A DNA stretch of 11,387 nucleotides, taken from positions 1-11,387 of the forward strand of contig JAPHUJ010000336.1 in NCBI GenBank assembly GCA_026193735.1. Direction: 5' to 3'. Both the position numbers and the translations under genes were made by a program. Below, in pieces: positions 1 through 7,038 of this stretch. Every line of letters begins with the position of its first letter. Positions within the stretch are counted from its first letter, which is position 1. This DNA comes from Sulfurovum sp. GTDB taxonomy: Bacteria > Campylobacterota > Campylobacteria > Campylobacterales > Sulfurovaceae. Below the pieces are notes generated by a model. It had not been told where the DNA came from. It ran no database searches and saw nothing but the letters and a program-made list of their open reading frames with translations.

Positions 1-1326
1 AAAGACTCCGAAGTCACCATACAAGGGCATGGCATCACTAAATCCCAAGGGGTTAAAAAAGGTGCTATAACCAACATAGAACTTGCTTCAAAATCTATCA
101 AAAAAGCTATCTCTGATGCAAAACGTATTGCAGGAAGTAACATTACTTCGGCAACTGTTTCCATCTCCAATGCGTATGCAAAGAGTCTTCAGTCGACAGG
201 TATTGTCAATATACCACATAAAGACATCTCCATTAAAGAGATCAATCGCGTGATGCAAACTGCTCTTTACAATGCGAATGTGCCCACCGAATTTGATATC
301 ATCCATGTATTACCATACAATTTCAGAGTTGATGATCAAGACTTCATAGAAGATCCATTTGGTATGAATGCAAGTCGCATGGAAGTAGATGTCAACATCA
401 TTATGACACAAAAATCAAATCTCTCAAATCTTAAAAAAGCTGTTCGTTCTGCAGGTGTAGAGATAGATGGCATTGTGCTAAGTGGCTATGCTTCTGCCAT
501 AGCCACTATGCATGAAGATGAAAAAGAACTTGGTGTTGCTGTCATTGACTTGGGTGGCCAAACAAGTAACCTTGTTATTCATACAGGTAATTCTATTAGA
601 TACAATGATTTCTTAGGTGTAGGCTCAAACCACATCACAAATGATCTCTCTATGGCATTACATACACCTTTACAAATAGCAGAAAACGTGAAAGTACGTC
701 ACGGAAGTCTTATAGAGACTTCCAATGAAATTATAGAACTTCCGATCATAGGGGATGAAGAGAGTCGTAATGGTGTATCTTTAGAAGTGGTTCACTCTGT
801 CATTTTCGCACGTGTAGAAGAAGCGCTAATGATTTTAGCTAAGTCACTGGAAAAATCTGCGCTAAAAGAACAAATAGGTGCAGGTATCATCCTTACTGGA
901 GGTATGACAAAACTGAAAGGTATCAGAGAATTGGCACAAGCGATCTTCACTGGTATGCCGGTAAGAGTTGGGTACCCGGATCATATAAATGGTCTTTATG
1001 ATGAACTCAGAGATCCCGCATTTTCAACGGTAGTGGGATTACTGCTCTATCAGGCAGGCGGTCATACCGAATATGAGATAAATTTTCAACAAGATCTATT
1101 GCATTCTAAAGCAATACATGATGAAAGCCTAAGCGACATCAGGATAGGTCATACGGAAAATGATCCCGAAGAGGCACAAACAAAAAGAAGTAAAAAAGAA
1201 GTAAAACAAAGTAAAAAAGAAAATCAGGAAGAGTCAATTATATCATTTGGCGATTTACCGGATTTAGGACATGAAAATAAAAATCCATTTAAAAAACTGG
1301 CCAATTGGGCAAGGCAGCTTTTTTAA
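1..1326 (+). CDS. ftsA: Cell division protein FtsA, 3' part (5' end outside window)
   Basis: The reading frame is open from the first base, so about 441 C-terminal codons are present; roughly 30 N-terminal residues are missing by comparison with the E. coli protein as I remember it. FtsA is an actin-fold ATPase that anchors FtsZ filaments to the inner membrane. The visible signs are an SHS2/1C-like region (about bases 90-460), the second actin phosphate motif VAVIDLGGQTSN (bases 535-570), the late glycine motif GAGIILTGGMTKLKG (near 880-925) and an amphipathic C-terminal helix NPFKKLANWARQLF (1282-1323), the membrane-targeting sequence of the family. Before that helix is a charged linker (about 1090-1280) with a lysine-rich repeat. 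GTG/ATG codons near 250 are internal and not the start, because coding similarity continues to base 1. ftsZ follows after 35 bases, the usual ftsA-ftsZ order. Confidence 0.93.
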   Translation, partial: KDSEVTIQGHGITKSQGVKKGAITNIELASKSIKKAISDAKRIAGSNITSATVSISNAYAKSLQSTGIVNIPHKDISIKEINRVMQTALYNANVPTEFDIIHVLPYNFRVDDQDFIEDPFGMNASRMEVDVNIIMTQKSNLSNLKKAVRSAGVEIDGIVLSGYASAIATMHEDEKELGVAVIDLGGQTSNLVIHTGNSIRYNDFLGVGSNHITNDLSMALHTPLQIAENVKVRHGSLIETSNEIIELPIIGDEESRNGVSLEVVHSVIFARVEEALMILAKSLEKSALKEQIGAGIILTGGMTKLKGIRELAQAIFTGMPVRVGYPDHINGLYDELRDPAFSTVVGLLLYQAGGHTEYEINFQQDLLHSKAIHDESLSDIRIGHTENDPEEAQTKRSKKEVKQSKKENQEESIISFGDLPDLGHENKNPFKKLANWARQLF

Positions 1327-1361
1327 TAGCATTTTTAAATACATCAAATAAAGGGGAAGAT

Positions 1362-2522
1362 ATGGAAGAGTTTGAAATAGACATCGTCGAAGCAAAATGT
1401 CATACTACTGGGGCAAAGATCAAAGCAATCGGCGTTGGTGGCGGTGGTGGAAACATGATAAATCACATGATAAGTGAGGGGATCAACAGTATTGATCTGA
1501 TTGTTGCAAATACTGATGCGCAGGCACTGGCCAGCTCTTTGGCACCATTCAAAATGCAATTGGGGATCAATGCGACAAGAGGTCTTGGTGCAGGTATGAT
1601 CCCAGACAAAGGTAGAGAAGCTGCACTTGAAAGTTTTGAAGATATTAAAACAATGCTTTCAGGTGCTGATATTGTTTTTATCTCTGCGGGTCTTGGTGGT
1701 GGTACGGGTACAGGTGCAGCACCTATCATTGCACAAGCAGCTAAAGAAGTAGGAGCACTCACAGTTTCTATCGTAACAAGTCCTTTTAAATTTGAAGGTA
1801 GAAAAAGAACAAAGCTTGCAAAAGAAGGTTTAGAAGAACTTAAAAGAGAAAGTGATTCTATCATTGTTGTTCCTAATGAAAAACTTCTTTCTATTGTTGA
1901 AAAAAATCTTGGTATTAAAGAGAGTTTTAGAATGGTAGATGATATTCTAGCTCAAGCGGTTGGCGGTATTTCTAAAGTGATCCTTTCTCATGGAGAAAAT
2001 GACATCAACCTTGACTTTGCCGATGTAAAAACGGTTATGAGTCACAGAGGTCTTGCTCTCATGGGTGCAGGATACAGTACAGGAGCCAATGCGGCTTATG
2101 ATGCTGCAAAAGCTGCTATCGAGTCTCCGTTACTTGACAATATCTCTATAGATGGTGCCATGGGTGTACTTGTTCACTTTGATATTCACCCTGATTATCC
2201 TATCATGGAAATCGGTGAAGCTATGGGTATTGTTGAAGAGAGTGCAGATGAAAATGCCTCTGTTATCTTTGGTACAACGACAAATCCAAATATGGCTATT
2301 GATGAAGTAAAAATTACTATTGTTGCCACTGGTTTTGAAGACAAAAGTGCTATTTCTGAACCAACAGTAAAGAGACAAGAAACACTATTAAGTTCAAATG
2401 CTTGTAATATCAATACGCTTCGATCTGCTAACAGTGCACATAGAATGGTCGTAGGTGGCTATAATGGTGACAATGAAGATATTTTGGATGTACCTACTTT
2501 TCTAAGAAAGCAGATGGACTAA
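1362..2522 (+). CDS. ftsZ: Cell division GTPase FtsZ
   Basis: This is the tubulin-like GTPase that forms the cytokinetic ring, 386 residues, a normal length. Visible motifs are the N-terminal nucleotide-binding loop GVGGGGGN (residues 24-31), the tubulin signature GLGGGTGTGAAP (110-121), and the conserved C-terminal tail peptide DVPTFLRKQMD (376-386), which binds FtsA and other partners. A variable linker of about 50 residues precedes the tail. The ATG at 1362 is chosen because AAGGGGA (1351-1357) lies just upstream at proper spacing and the protein then begins MEEFEIDIVEA. A TTG-initiated extension back to 1305 would run into the end of ftsA and has no comparable ribosome site. It is probably co-transcribed with ftsA. 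Identification is secure from motifs at both ends. Confidence 0.97.
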   Translation: MEEFEIDIVEAKCHTTGAKIKAIGVGGGGGNMINHMISEGINSIDLIVANTDAQALASSLAPFKMQLGINATRGLGAGMIPDKGREAALESFEDIKTMLSGADIVFISAGLGGGTGTGAAPIIAQAAKEVGALTVSIVTSPFKFEGRKRTKLAKEGLEELKRESDSIIVVPNEKLLSIVEKNLGIKESFRMVDDILAQAVGGISKVILSHGENDINLDFADVKTVMSHRGLALMGAGYSTGANAAYDAAKAAIESPLLDNISIDGAMGVLVHFDIHPDYPIMEIGEAMGIVEESADENASVIFGTTTNPNMAIDEVKITIVATGFEDKSAISEPTVKRQETLLSSNACNINTLRSANSAHRMVVGGYNGDNEDILDVPTFLRKQMD

Positions 2523-2542
2523 ACAAACCTTTTTATACTTTA

Positions 2543-2571
2543 AAACAGAGAATCCTCTTCCTTCTCTGTTT
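2543..2571 (+). terminator. Possible terminator after ftsZ
   Basis: AAACAGAGAA (2543-2552) and TTCTCTGTTT (2562-2571) form a perfect 10-pair stem around a 9-base loop, starting 21 bases after the ftsZ stop. The stem is AT-rich and is followed by TTTCCCCT rather than a clean T run, so termination may be partial. A T-rich stretch occurs further on (2588-2598). Confidence 0.5.
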
Positions 2572-2613
2572 CCCCTATACTACAACTCTTTTTCCTTTCT
2601 ATTAACCATATTT

Positions 2614-2622
2614 TGCTATGAT
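2614..2622 (+). promoter_or_regulatory. Extended -10 promoter for the lipoprotein-ligase pair
   Basis: TGCTATGAT matches the extended -10 form TGnTATAAT with one mismatch and lies 27 bases before the start codon at 2650, after T-rich sequence. Housekeeping promoters in this phylum usually lack a conserved -35 box and have upstream T-rich stretches, as here. Predicted from sequence only. Confidence 0.5.
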
Positions 2623-2649
2623 TCTCCAAACAATAATTATGGACAAAAG

Positions 2650-3240
2650 ATGAAACATTTAAGAAAACTTTCAACCATTGCAACAGCTACAGGACTTGGT
2701 GCTCTTTTAGCTACCGGTGTTACAGGTTGCTTTAGTGATAACCAACAACAGCAAGAAGAGACTAAAGTACAAAATGCATTTGTTATTATAGAAGAAACTG
2801 CTCCAGGTAGATACCAAATAAAAGATGAATTTCCCGCAGAAGAAACGCGTGTCGTACTTAAAAAACTTGATGGAACAGAAAGCATATTGACTAAGGGCGA
2901 AATGGATGCCCTTATTGCGGAAGAAGCAGCTAAAATTGATAATGGAACATCCAACCTTACCAAAGAACAAAACCCACAAATGTCACAACAAGGAGGTATG
3001 GGGCTAGGAGAAATACTGTTATCAAGCATCGCAGGAGCAATGATAGGGTCTTGGATAGGATCTAAACTTTTTGGTAATCAAAACTTCCAAAATAACAGAA
3101 AAGCAGGATATAAATCTCCTTCTACCTACGCAAAAAGTCAAAAAAGTTTTAATAATCCTCAAAAACGTACCAGTAAAAAAAGTGGATTTTTTGGAAACAA
3201 GAAATCTACAAGCCGTACCGGCGGCTTCTTTGGTGGTTGA
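2650..3240 (+). CDS. UPF0323-family lipoprotein
   Basis: A 196-residue predicted lipoprotein. The N terminus MKHLRK is basic, followed by a hydrophobic stretch and a lipobox VTGC with the lipidated cysteine at residue 27, so it should be anchored in the cell envelope. After a Gln-rich spacer there is a small folded-looking region (about 38-95), a Gly/Ser/Ile-rich segment resembling a glycine zipper (about 115-141, ending SWIGSKLFG), and a basic low-complexity tail with two related units, SGFFG (178-182) and TGGFFGG (190-196). Length, tail and the neighbouring glutathionylspermidine-synthase-like gene match the UPF0323 lipoproteins of Campylobacter and Helicobacter (recalled: Cj0371, HP0232). 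The molecular function is unknown. The ATG at 2650 gives the full signal peptide; its ribosome site is weak. The downstream gene starts 3 bases after the stop, implying one operon and translational coupling. Confidence 0.85.
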   Translation: MKHLRKLSTIATATGLGALLATGVTGCFSDNQQQQEETKVQNAFVIIEETAPGRYQIKDEFPAEETRVVLKKLDGTESILTKGEMDALIAEEAAKIDNGTSNLTKEQNPQMSQQGGMGLGEILLSSIAGAMIGSWIGSKLFGNQNFQNNRKAGYKSPSTYAKSQKSFNNPQKRTSKKSGFFGNKKSTSRTGGFFGG

Positions 3241-3243
3241 TAA

Positions 3244-4425
3244 ATGCTAAACTTACAAAAAATTACTCCTTTAGACACAGACTATTTGGAGTCACTTGGT
3301 TTTGTCTGGCATACTGACAATGATGAGACTGCATATATCTCTGATGAACTTCTTATCATCAGTGAAGAAGAAGCTGAATCCTATTATGAAGCCACTAATG
3401 CACTTTATGACATGTATGTAGAGGCAGCAGAATATGTTGTAGAAAATAATCTCTTCCATGAAATAGGTATACCTTTTAACCTTGTAGAAGTGATCAAAGA
3501 GTCATGGGAAAACGATGTACACTGGCATCTTTATGGTCGATTTGACTTAGCAGGCGGACTGGATGGGAAACCTATCAAACTTTTAGAATTTAATGCAGAT
3601 ACACCTACTGCACTTTTTGAAACTGCTATTGTACAATGGGCTATGCTTAAGCAAAATAACCTTGAAGAAGAGAAACAATTTAATGGACTTTACGAAGCAC
3701 TTGTGGACAACTTTAAGCGTCTGGTAACACTAGAAGAAGATGTCTCTACTTTTGAAGAACGTTATGATGGGTGGAACTTACTGTTTACATCTGTCAAAGG
3801 AAACTCTGAAGAAGAAAATACAGTGAGACTACTTCAACATATTGCTACAGAAGCAGGCTTTGAAACAGAGTTTGCCTACATAGATGACATAGAGTTTTCA
3901 GCAGAGGATGGTATTTTTTATCAAGATAAAAACTATGAACTTTGGTTTAAACTGATCCCTTGGGAAGATATAGCACTGGAAGAGTCAGACTTGGCAATGC
4001 TTCTTACAAATATTATCAAAAACCAAAAAGCTATCATCTTTAATCCAGCCTATACTCTACTTTTTCAAAGTAAAGGCTTGCTTAAGATCCTATGGGATCT
4101 ATATCCCAATCATCCTCTTCTACTCAAAAGTTCTTTTAAGCCCTTAAAAGGGCAGAAACAAGTCAAAAAACCTGTCTTCGGTCGAGAAGGTAGAAGTGTC
4201 AGTATTTTGGATGAAGAAGCAAATGATGTAGAAAGTGTAGAGGGTGACTATGATAACTATAAAATGGTCTACCAAGCCTATACAGAGCTAGCAAAAGATA
4301 CACGAGGGCAATGCTATCAGGCAGGCGTATTCTATGCTTATGAAGCTTGCGGACTTGGATTCAGAAAAGGCGGGAAGATCTTGGACAATATGTCTAAATT
4401 CGTTGGGCACTACGTCAAACTTTAA
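3244..4425 (+). CDS. Glutathionylspermidine synthase-family ATP-grasp ligase
   Basis: A 393-residue protein matching the synthetase half of GspS-type enzymes (ATP-grasp, Pfam GSP_synth), without the N-terminal CHAP amidase domain of E. coli GspS. It therefore resembles the stand-alone E. coli paralogues YgiC and YjfC. Visible motifs are YGRFDL (97-102) and LLEFNADTPT (113-122), which hold the Arg, Glu, Asn and Asp ligands expected for ATP, metal and substrate; KKPVFGREGRSV (308-319), the ATP-grasp Lys and Arg-Glu-Gly loop; and the C-terminal LDNMSKFVGHYVK (380-392). The family forms an amide bond using ATP. The real substrates of stand-alone members are uncertain, so glutathionylspermidine should not be assumed. 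It starts 3 bases after the lipoprotein stop. No terminator is evident after its own stop, but a second, diverged copy of its last 13 codons lies at 8606-8647. Confidence 0.88.
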   Translation: MLNLQKITPLDTDYLESLGFVWHTDNDETAYISDELLIISEEEAESYYEATNALYDMYVEAAEYVVENNLFHEIGIPFNLVEVIKESWENDVHWHLYGRFDLAGGLDGKPIKLLEFNADTPTALFETAIVQWAMLKQNNLEEEKQFNGLYEALVDNFKRLVTLEEDVSTFEERYDGWNLLFTSVKGNSEEENTVRLLQHIATEAGFETEFAYIDDIEFSAEDGIFYQDKNYELWFKLIPWEDIALEESDLAMLLTNIIKNQKAIIFNPAYTLLFQSKGLLKILWDLYPNHPLLLKSSFKPLKGQKQVKKPVFGREGRSVSILDEEANDVESVEGDYDNYKMVYQAYTELAKDTRGQCYQAGVFYAYEACGLGFRKGGKILDNMSKFVGHYVKL

Positions 4426-4543
4426 CACCCTGTACAATATCTTACATACGGGGCTACTTCAACATTTTATATGATGCAAGAACTGAGTTTTTTTCATACA
4501 AATAATTTTATAACAAATTCGTTTTATATCTTTCCATTATTGA

Positions 4544-4551
4544 TGTATAAT
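4544..4551 (+). promoter_or_regulatory. Candidate promoter upstream of the aminotransferase
   Basis: A perfect TATAAT (4546-4551) preceded directly by TG, with T-rich blocks at roughly helical spacing upstream (ATTTTA near 4505, GTTTTA near 4521, TCTTTCC near 4529). This is the housekeeping promoter style of Campylobacterota. It lies in the 234-base spacer between the ligase stop and the likely aminotransferase start, so the cassette could be transcribed independently of the ligase operon. Confidence 0.5.
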
Positions 4552-4579
4552 ACAAAAAAGATGCTAGAAAAATAGAAAC

Positions 4580-4588
4580 TGGTATAAT
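4580..4588 (+). promoter_or_regulatory. Candidate extended -10 promoter, aminotransferase-proximal
   Basis: TGGTATAAT is an exact match to the extended -10 consensus TGnTATAAT. It is 72 bases before the likely TTG start at 4660, giving a leader of about 65 bases. No convincing -35 box is seen. It is 34 bases downstream of the other TATAAT, so tandem promoters are possible. Confidence 0.55.
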
Positions 4589-4659
4589 GATATTCTCAAG
4601 CTGATGGAAAACTAGGTCGATCCGTGATTAAAAATACTGTATAGGAAGTGGTACCAACA

Positions 4660-5784
4660 TTGAAAACGATACATGTAACTGAGACATATTTACCTGATAT
4701 ACAAAAATATCAACAGTATGTTGAAAGAATTTTTGAAACTAAAATTGTAACAAATAATGGTGTGCTCGTATGTGAACTTCAAGAGAGACTTGAAAAGTAT
4801 TTAGGCGTTAAGCATGTACTAGTGGTCTCTAATGGAACAGCGGCTTTGCAGATTGCGTACAAACTTTTGGATTTGAAAGGTGAAGTGATTACGACACCCT
4901 TTAGTTTTGTGGCAACAACAAGTTCTCTTGTATGGGAAGGTCTTAAACCAATTTTTGCAGATATTGATCCTCTTAGTTTCAATATGGATGCAAAGAACAT
5001 AGAGAAATTAATCACTGAAAACACATCTGCCATTGTACCTGTACATGTATTTGGCAATGCCTGTGAAGTTGAAACGATTGAAGAGATAGCAAATAGGCAT
5101 CAGCTTAAAGTGATCTATGATGCAGCCCATGCCTTTAATGTCAACTATAAAGGGAAAAGTGTATTAAAATATGGAGATCTGTCCATCTTGAGTTTTCACG
5201 CAACAAAACTATTTCATACGATAGAGGGTGGTGCACTCATTATAGATGATGATGAACAGTATTTACAAGCCAAGAAAATGATCAATTTTGGTATTGATGC
5301 AGACGCATATGGTGGGAGCATTGAAGCACTGGGTATCAATGCCAAGATGAATGAGTTTCAAGCAGCAATGGGTTTGTGTATTCTTGATGATATTGATACG
5401 ATTGAAAAAGAACGCAAACTAGTATATGAATATTATAAAGAAAACCTACAGGATCATCTACAGTTACAGAAATATAATTCAAATGCTGAGATGAATTACA
5501 GTTATTTCCCGGTTCTTTTTGATTCCGAAGAGTCATTGCTGAAAGTAGCCAGTCAATTGAATGTTGAAAACATCTTTCCACGACGATATTTTTATCCCTC
5601 CCTTGATCTTTTACCTTATCTTGAAAAGTCCAAAACGCAGCCTGTTTCAGATGATATTTCTAAACGGGTTTTATGTTTACCGTTATACTATGGATTAGAA
5701 CAAAAGATACAGAAAAAAATTGTAGATATTATTTTAAATACTCTCAAGGAGCTACACCCAAGTAAAAAAGTTCTTGATAAGTGA
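4660..5784 (+). CDS. DegT/DnrJ/EryC1/StrS-family sugar aminotransferase (VioA-like)
   Basis: A PLP-dependent nucleotide-sugar aminotransferase of about 374 residues. Counting from the TTG, the visible signs are VTNNGVLVCELQERLEKYLG near the N terminus, SNGTAAL (57-63, PLP phosphate contact), TTPFSFVAT (78-86), YDAAHAF (153-159, with the Asp that pairs with the PLP ring nitrogen) and SFHATKLFHTIEGG (178-191), whose Lys183 should form the Schiff base. The overall pattern is close to VioA-type dTDP-4-amino-4,6-dideoxyglucose transaminases from memory, so a 4-keto-6-deoxy nucleotide sugar is the likely substrate; the exact sugar is inferred. TTG at 4660 is preferred because AGGAAG (4643-4648) lies 11 bases upstream and the protein then starts MKTIHVTETYLPD like its relatives. 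GTG at 4648 overlaps that ribosome site. It heads the four-gene cassette. Confidence 0.9.
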   Translation: MKTIHVTETYLPDIQKYQQYVERIFETKIVTNNGVLVCELQERLEKYLGVKHVLVVSNGTAALQIAYKLLDLKGEVITTPFSFVATTSSLVWEGLKPIFADIDPLSFNMDAKNIEKLITENTSAIVPVHVFGNACEVETIEEIANRHQLKVIYDAAHAFNVNYKGKSVLKYGDLSILSFHATKLFHTIEGGALIIDDDEQYLQAKKMINFGIDADAYGGSIEALGINAKMNEFQAAMGLCILDDIDTIEKERKLVYEYYKENLQDHLQLQKYNSNAEMNYSYFPVLFDSEESLLKVASQLNVENIFPRRYFYPSLDLLPYLEKSKTQPVSDDISKRVLCLPLYYGLEQKIQKKIVDIILNTLKELHPSKKVLDK

Positions 5785-5794
5785 TCTTACTGCC

Positions 5795-5827
5795 AAGTAT
5801 TACTCTCAAAAGCATTAGTAAATACTT
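5795..5827 (+). repeat. Inverted repeat between aminotransferase and glycosyltransferase
   Basis: AAGTATT (5795-5801) pairs with AATACTT (5821-5827), and an inner ACT/AGT extends the stem past a single bulged A. No T run follows, so it is not a standard terminator. It could be an RNA-processing or stability element, or chance in AT-rich DNA. Confidence 0.3.
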
Positions 5828-5859
5828 ACAAGAATAAAAAATGAACTCAAAGTATAGCA

Positions 5860-6891
5860 ATGATAGAAAAAAATGAAGCTCAAATTATTAAGAACTGGGC
5901 ATATTTTGAACCTCCTTTATTAACTGTTGTGTCTATTACATATAACCATGAAAAATATATTTCAGATGCTTTGGATGGTATGTTAATGCAAAAAACTGAT
6001 TTTCCATTTGAGATTATTGTTCATGATGATTGTTCAACAGACAGCACAGCAACTATATTAAAAGACTATGCTAAAAAATATCCAACTATAATAAAATTGA
6101 TCTTACAAAAAGAGAACCAATATTCTAAAGGTATAAAACCAATGACACTGGCTTTCGACAAGGCTCTTGGAAACTATCTTGCTATAAGCGATGGGGATGA
6201 TTACTGGATAGATCCCAATAAGTTACAGATACAACTTGATGAGATGCGTAAAGTTGAAAATTGTCAAATGTGTTTTCACTCGGCTATTGATATATATGAG
6301 GATAATAGCAGAAAAAATAAAATCACTACAAAACAGGCAAATGGCAATAAATTATTTACCACAAGTGAAATTATTAAAGGAGGTGGAGGCTTTTGTCCAA
6401 CAGCATCTTTGATGTTTAAAAAGGAAGTTGTAGAGAATTTACCACAATGGTATAAAAAGGCACCTTTCGGAGATTATTTTTTACAGGTTTTTGGATCATT
6501 AAAGGGTGGTGCCCTATATATAGACAGGCCTATGTCTGTATATAGAAAAAACACTCTAGGTTCATGGTCCAGAACAATGCAAGATATAAACATGAGAGAA
6601 AAAATGTTTGAAAAACTGATGGTATCCTTAGATGACATGGATAACTCTCTTAATAAACAATTTTATTCTGAAATAATGAAAATAAAATCAGATCAGTATC
6701 TTGATTGGTCACTCGTTTATTTAGAAAATAATTATTTTGTAAAATTCGATCAGACAATTAATAAAAGTTACAATTTAGCAGAGAAAAAATCAAAAAAACT
6801 GTTATTAAGTTTTTATTTGAGAAAGTTTCCTCTACTTTTACAGAGTATCAGAAAACTAATTTTGAGAATGAAGGCAGCTACAGCTGGTTAG
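5860..6891 (+). CDS. Family 2 glycosyltransferase
   Basis: A 343-residue GT-A-fold glycosyltransferase. The N-terminal core is PLLTVVSITYNHEKYISDAL (residues 19-38), then EIIVHDDCSTDST (51-63, nucleotide-binding Asp residues) and ISDGDDYWIDPNKL (109-122), which holds the DGDD metal-binding acidic motif. The C terminus (about 295-343) is Lys/Arg/Leu-rich and could associate with the membrane, though no clear transmembrane span is seen. It probably transfers the amino sugar made by its neighbours onto a glycan or protein; this rests on context. The ATG at 5860 has only a weak ribosome site, and no better start is visible. The gene is more AT-rich than its neighbours: two 60-base stretches counted by hand gave 27-30% GC, against about 42% in one stretch of the BKACE gene. 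The 75-base gap to the aminotransferase suggests co-transcription. Confidence 0.88.
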   Translation: MIEKNEAQIIKNWAYFEPPLLTVVSITYNHEKYISDALDGMLMQKTDFPFEIIVHDDCSTDSTATILKDYAKKYPTIIKLILQKENQYSKGIKPMTLAFDKALGNYLAISDGDDYWIDPNKLQIQLDEMRKVENCQMCFHSAIDIYEDNSRKNKITTKQANGNKLFTTSEIIKGGGGFCPTASLMFKKEVVENLPQWYKKAPFGDYFLQVFGSLKGGALYIDRPMSVYRKNTLGSWSRTMQDINMREKMFEKLMVSLDDMDNSLNKQFYSEIMKIKSDQYLDWSLVYLENNYFVKFDQTINKSYNLAEKKSKKLLLSFYLRKFPLLLQSIRKLILRMKAATAG

Positions 6892-6980
6892 ATAGTTTGA
6901 GATTGAATACAAATCAATTTTTAGTCAATTTTAACCGGAAACACAACACCTGAATTATTACTATCATCCATATTTTAAGG

Positions 6981-7009
6981 TGATTATAGAATAGAATCAT
7001 TTATAATCA
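6981..7009 (+). promoter_or_regulatory. Inverted repeat overlapping a TATAAT box before the acyltransferase
   Basis: TGATTATA (6981-6988) and TATAATCA (7002-7009) are perfect inverted repeats separated by 13 bases, and the right arm contains a perfect TATAAT (7002-7007). It sits 30 bases before the acyltransferase start, inside a 147-base spacer. It may be a promoter with an operator-like site, but the local AT content makes chance possible and no -35 box is evident. Confidence 0.35.
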
Positions 7010-7038
7010 TATAATAACAGTAAATGGAGAAGTTTAAG

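Noticed and set aside
1305..1361. TTG-initiated N-terminal extension of FtsZ
   Set aside because: It overlaps the end of ftsA, lacks a ribosome site, and the ATG at 1362 has AAGGGGA at good spacing and a normal FtsZ N terminus.
1463..1864. Long open frame on the - strand inside ftsZ
   Set aside because: It is antisense to the conserved GTPase region of ftsZ and resembles no protein family; it is a by-product of codon bias.
2637..3029. 130-codon open frame on the - strand over the lipoprotein gene
   Set aside because: The + strand frame has a clear lipobox, promoter and conserved neighbour. The antisense product is low-complexity Ser/Pro/Cys-rich sequence with no recognisable domain.
3244..4425. 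True glutathionylspermidine synthetase/amidase (GspS)
   Set aside because: The CHAP amidase domain is absent and stand-alone family members have uncertain substrates, so only the family name is given and no gene symbol.
4426..4500. Possible terminator right after the intact ligase gene (a weak TGTA/TACA hairpin and later T7 run)
   Set aside because: The stem has only about four continuous pairs and the T run at 4489-4495 is some 50 bases away with no stem before it.
5841..5876. Eleven-codon open frame MNSKYSNDRKK just before and overlapping the glycosyltransferase start
   Set aside because: It is very short, has no ribosome site and is easily expected by chance in AT-rich sequence; a leader-peptide role is not supported.
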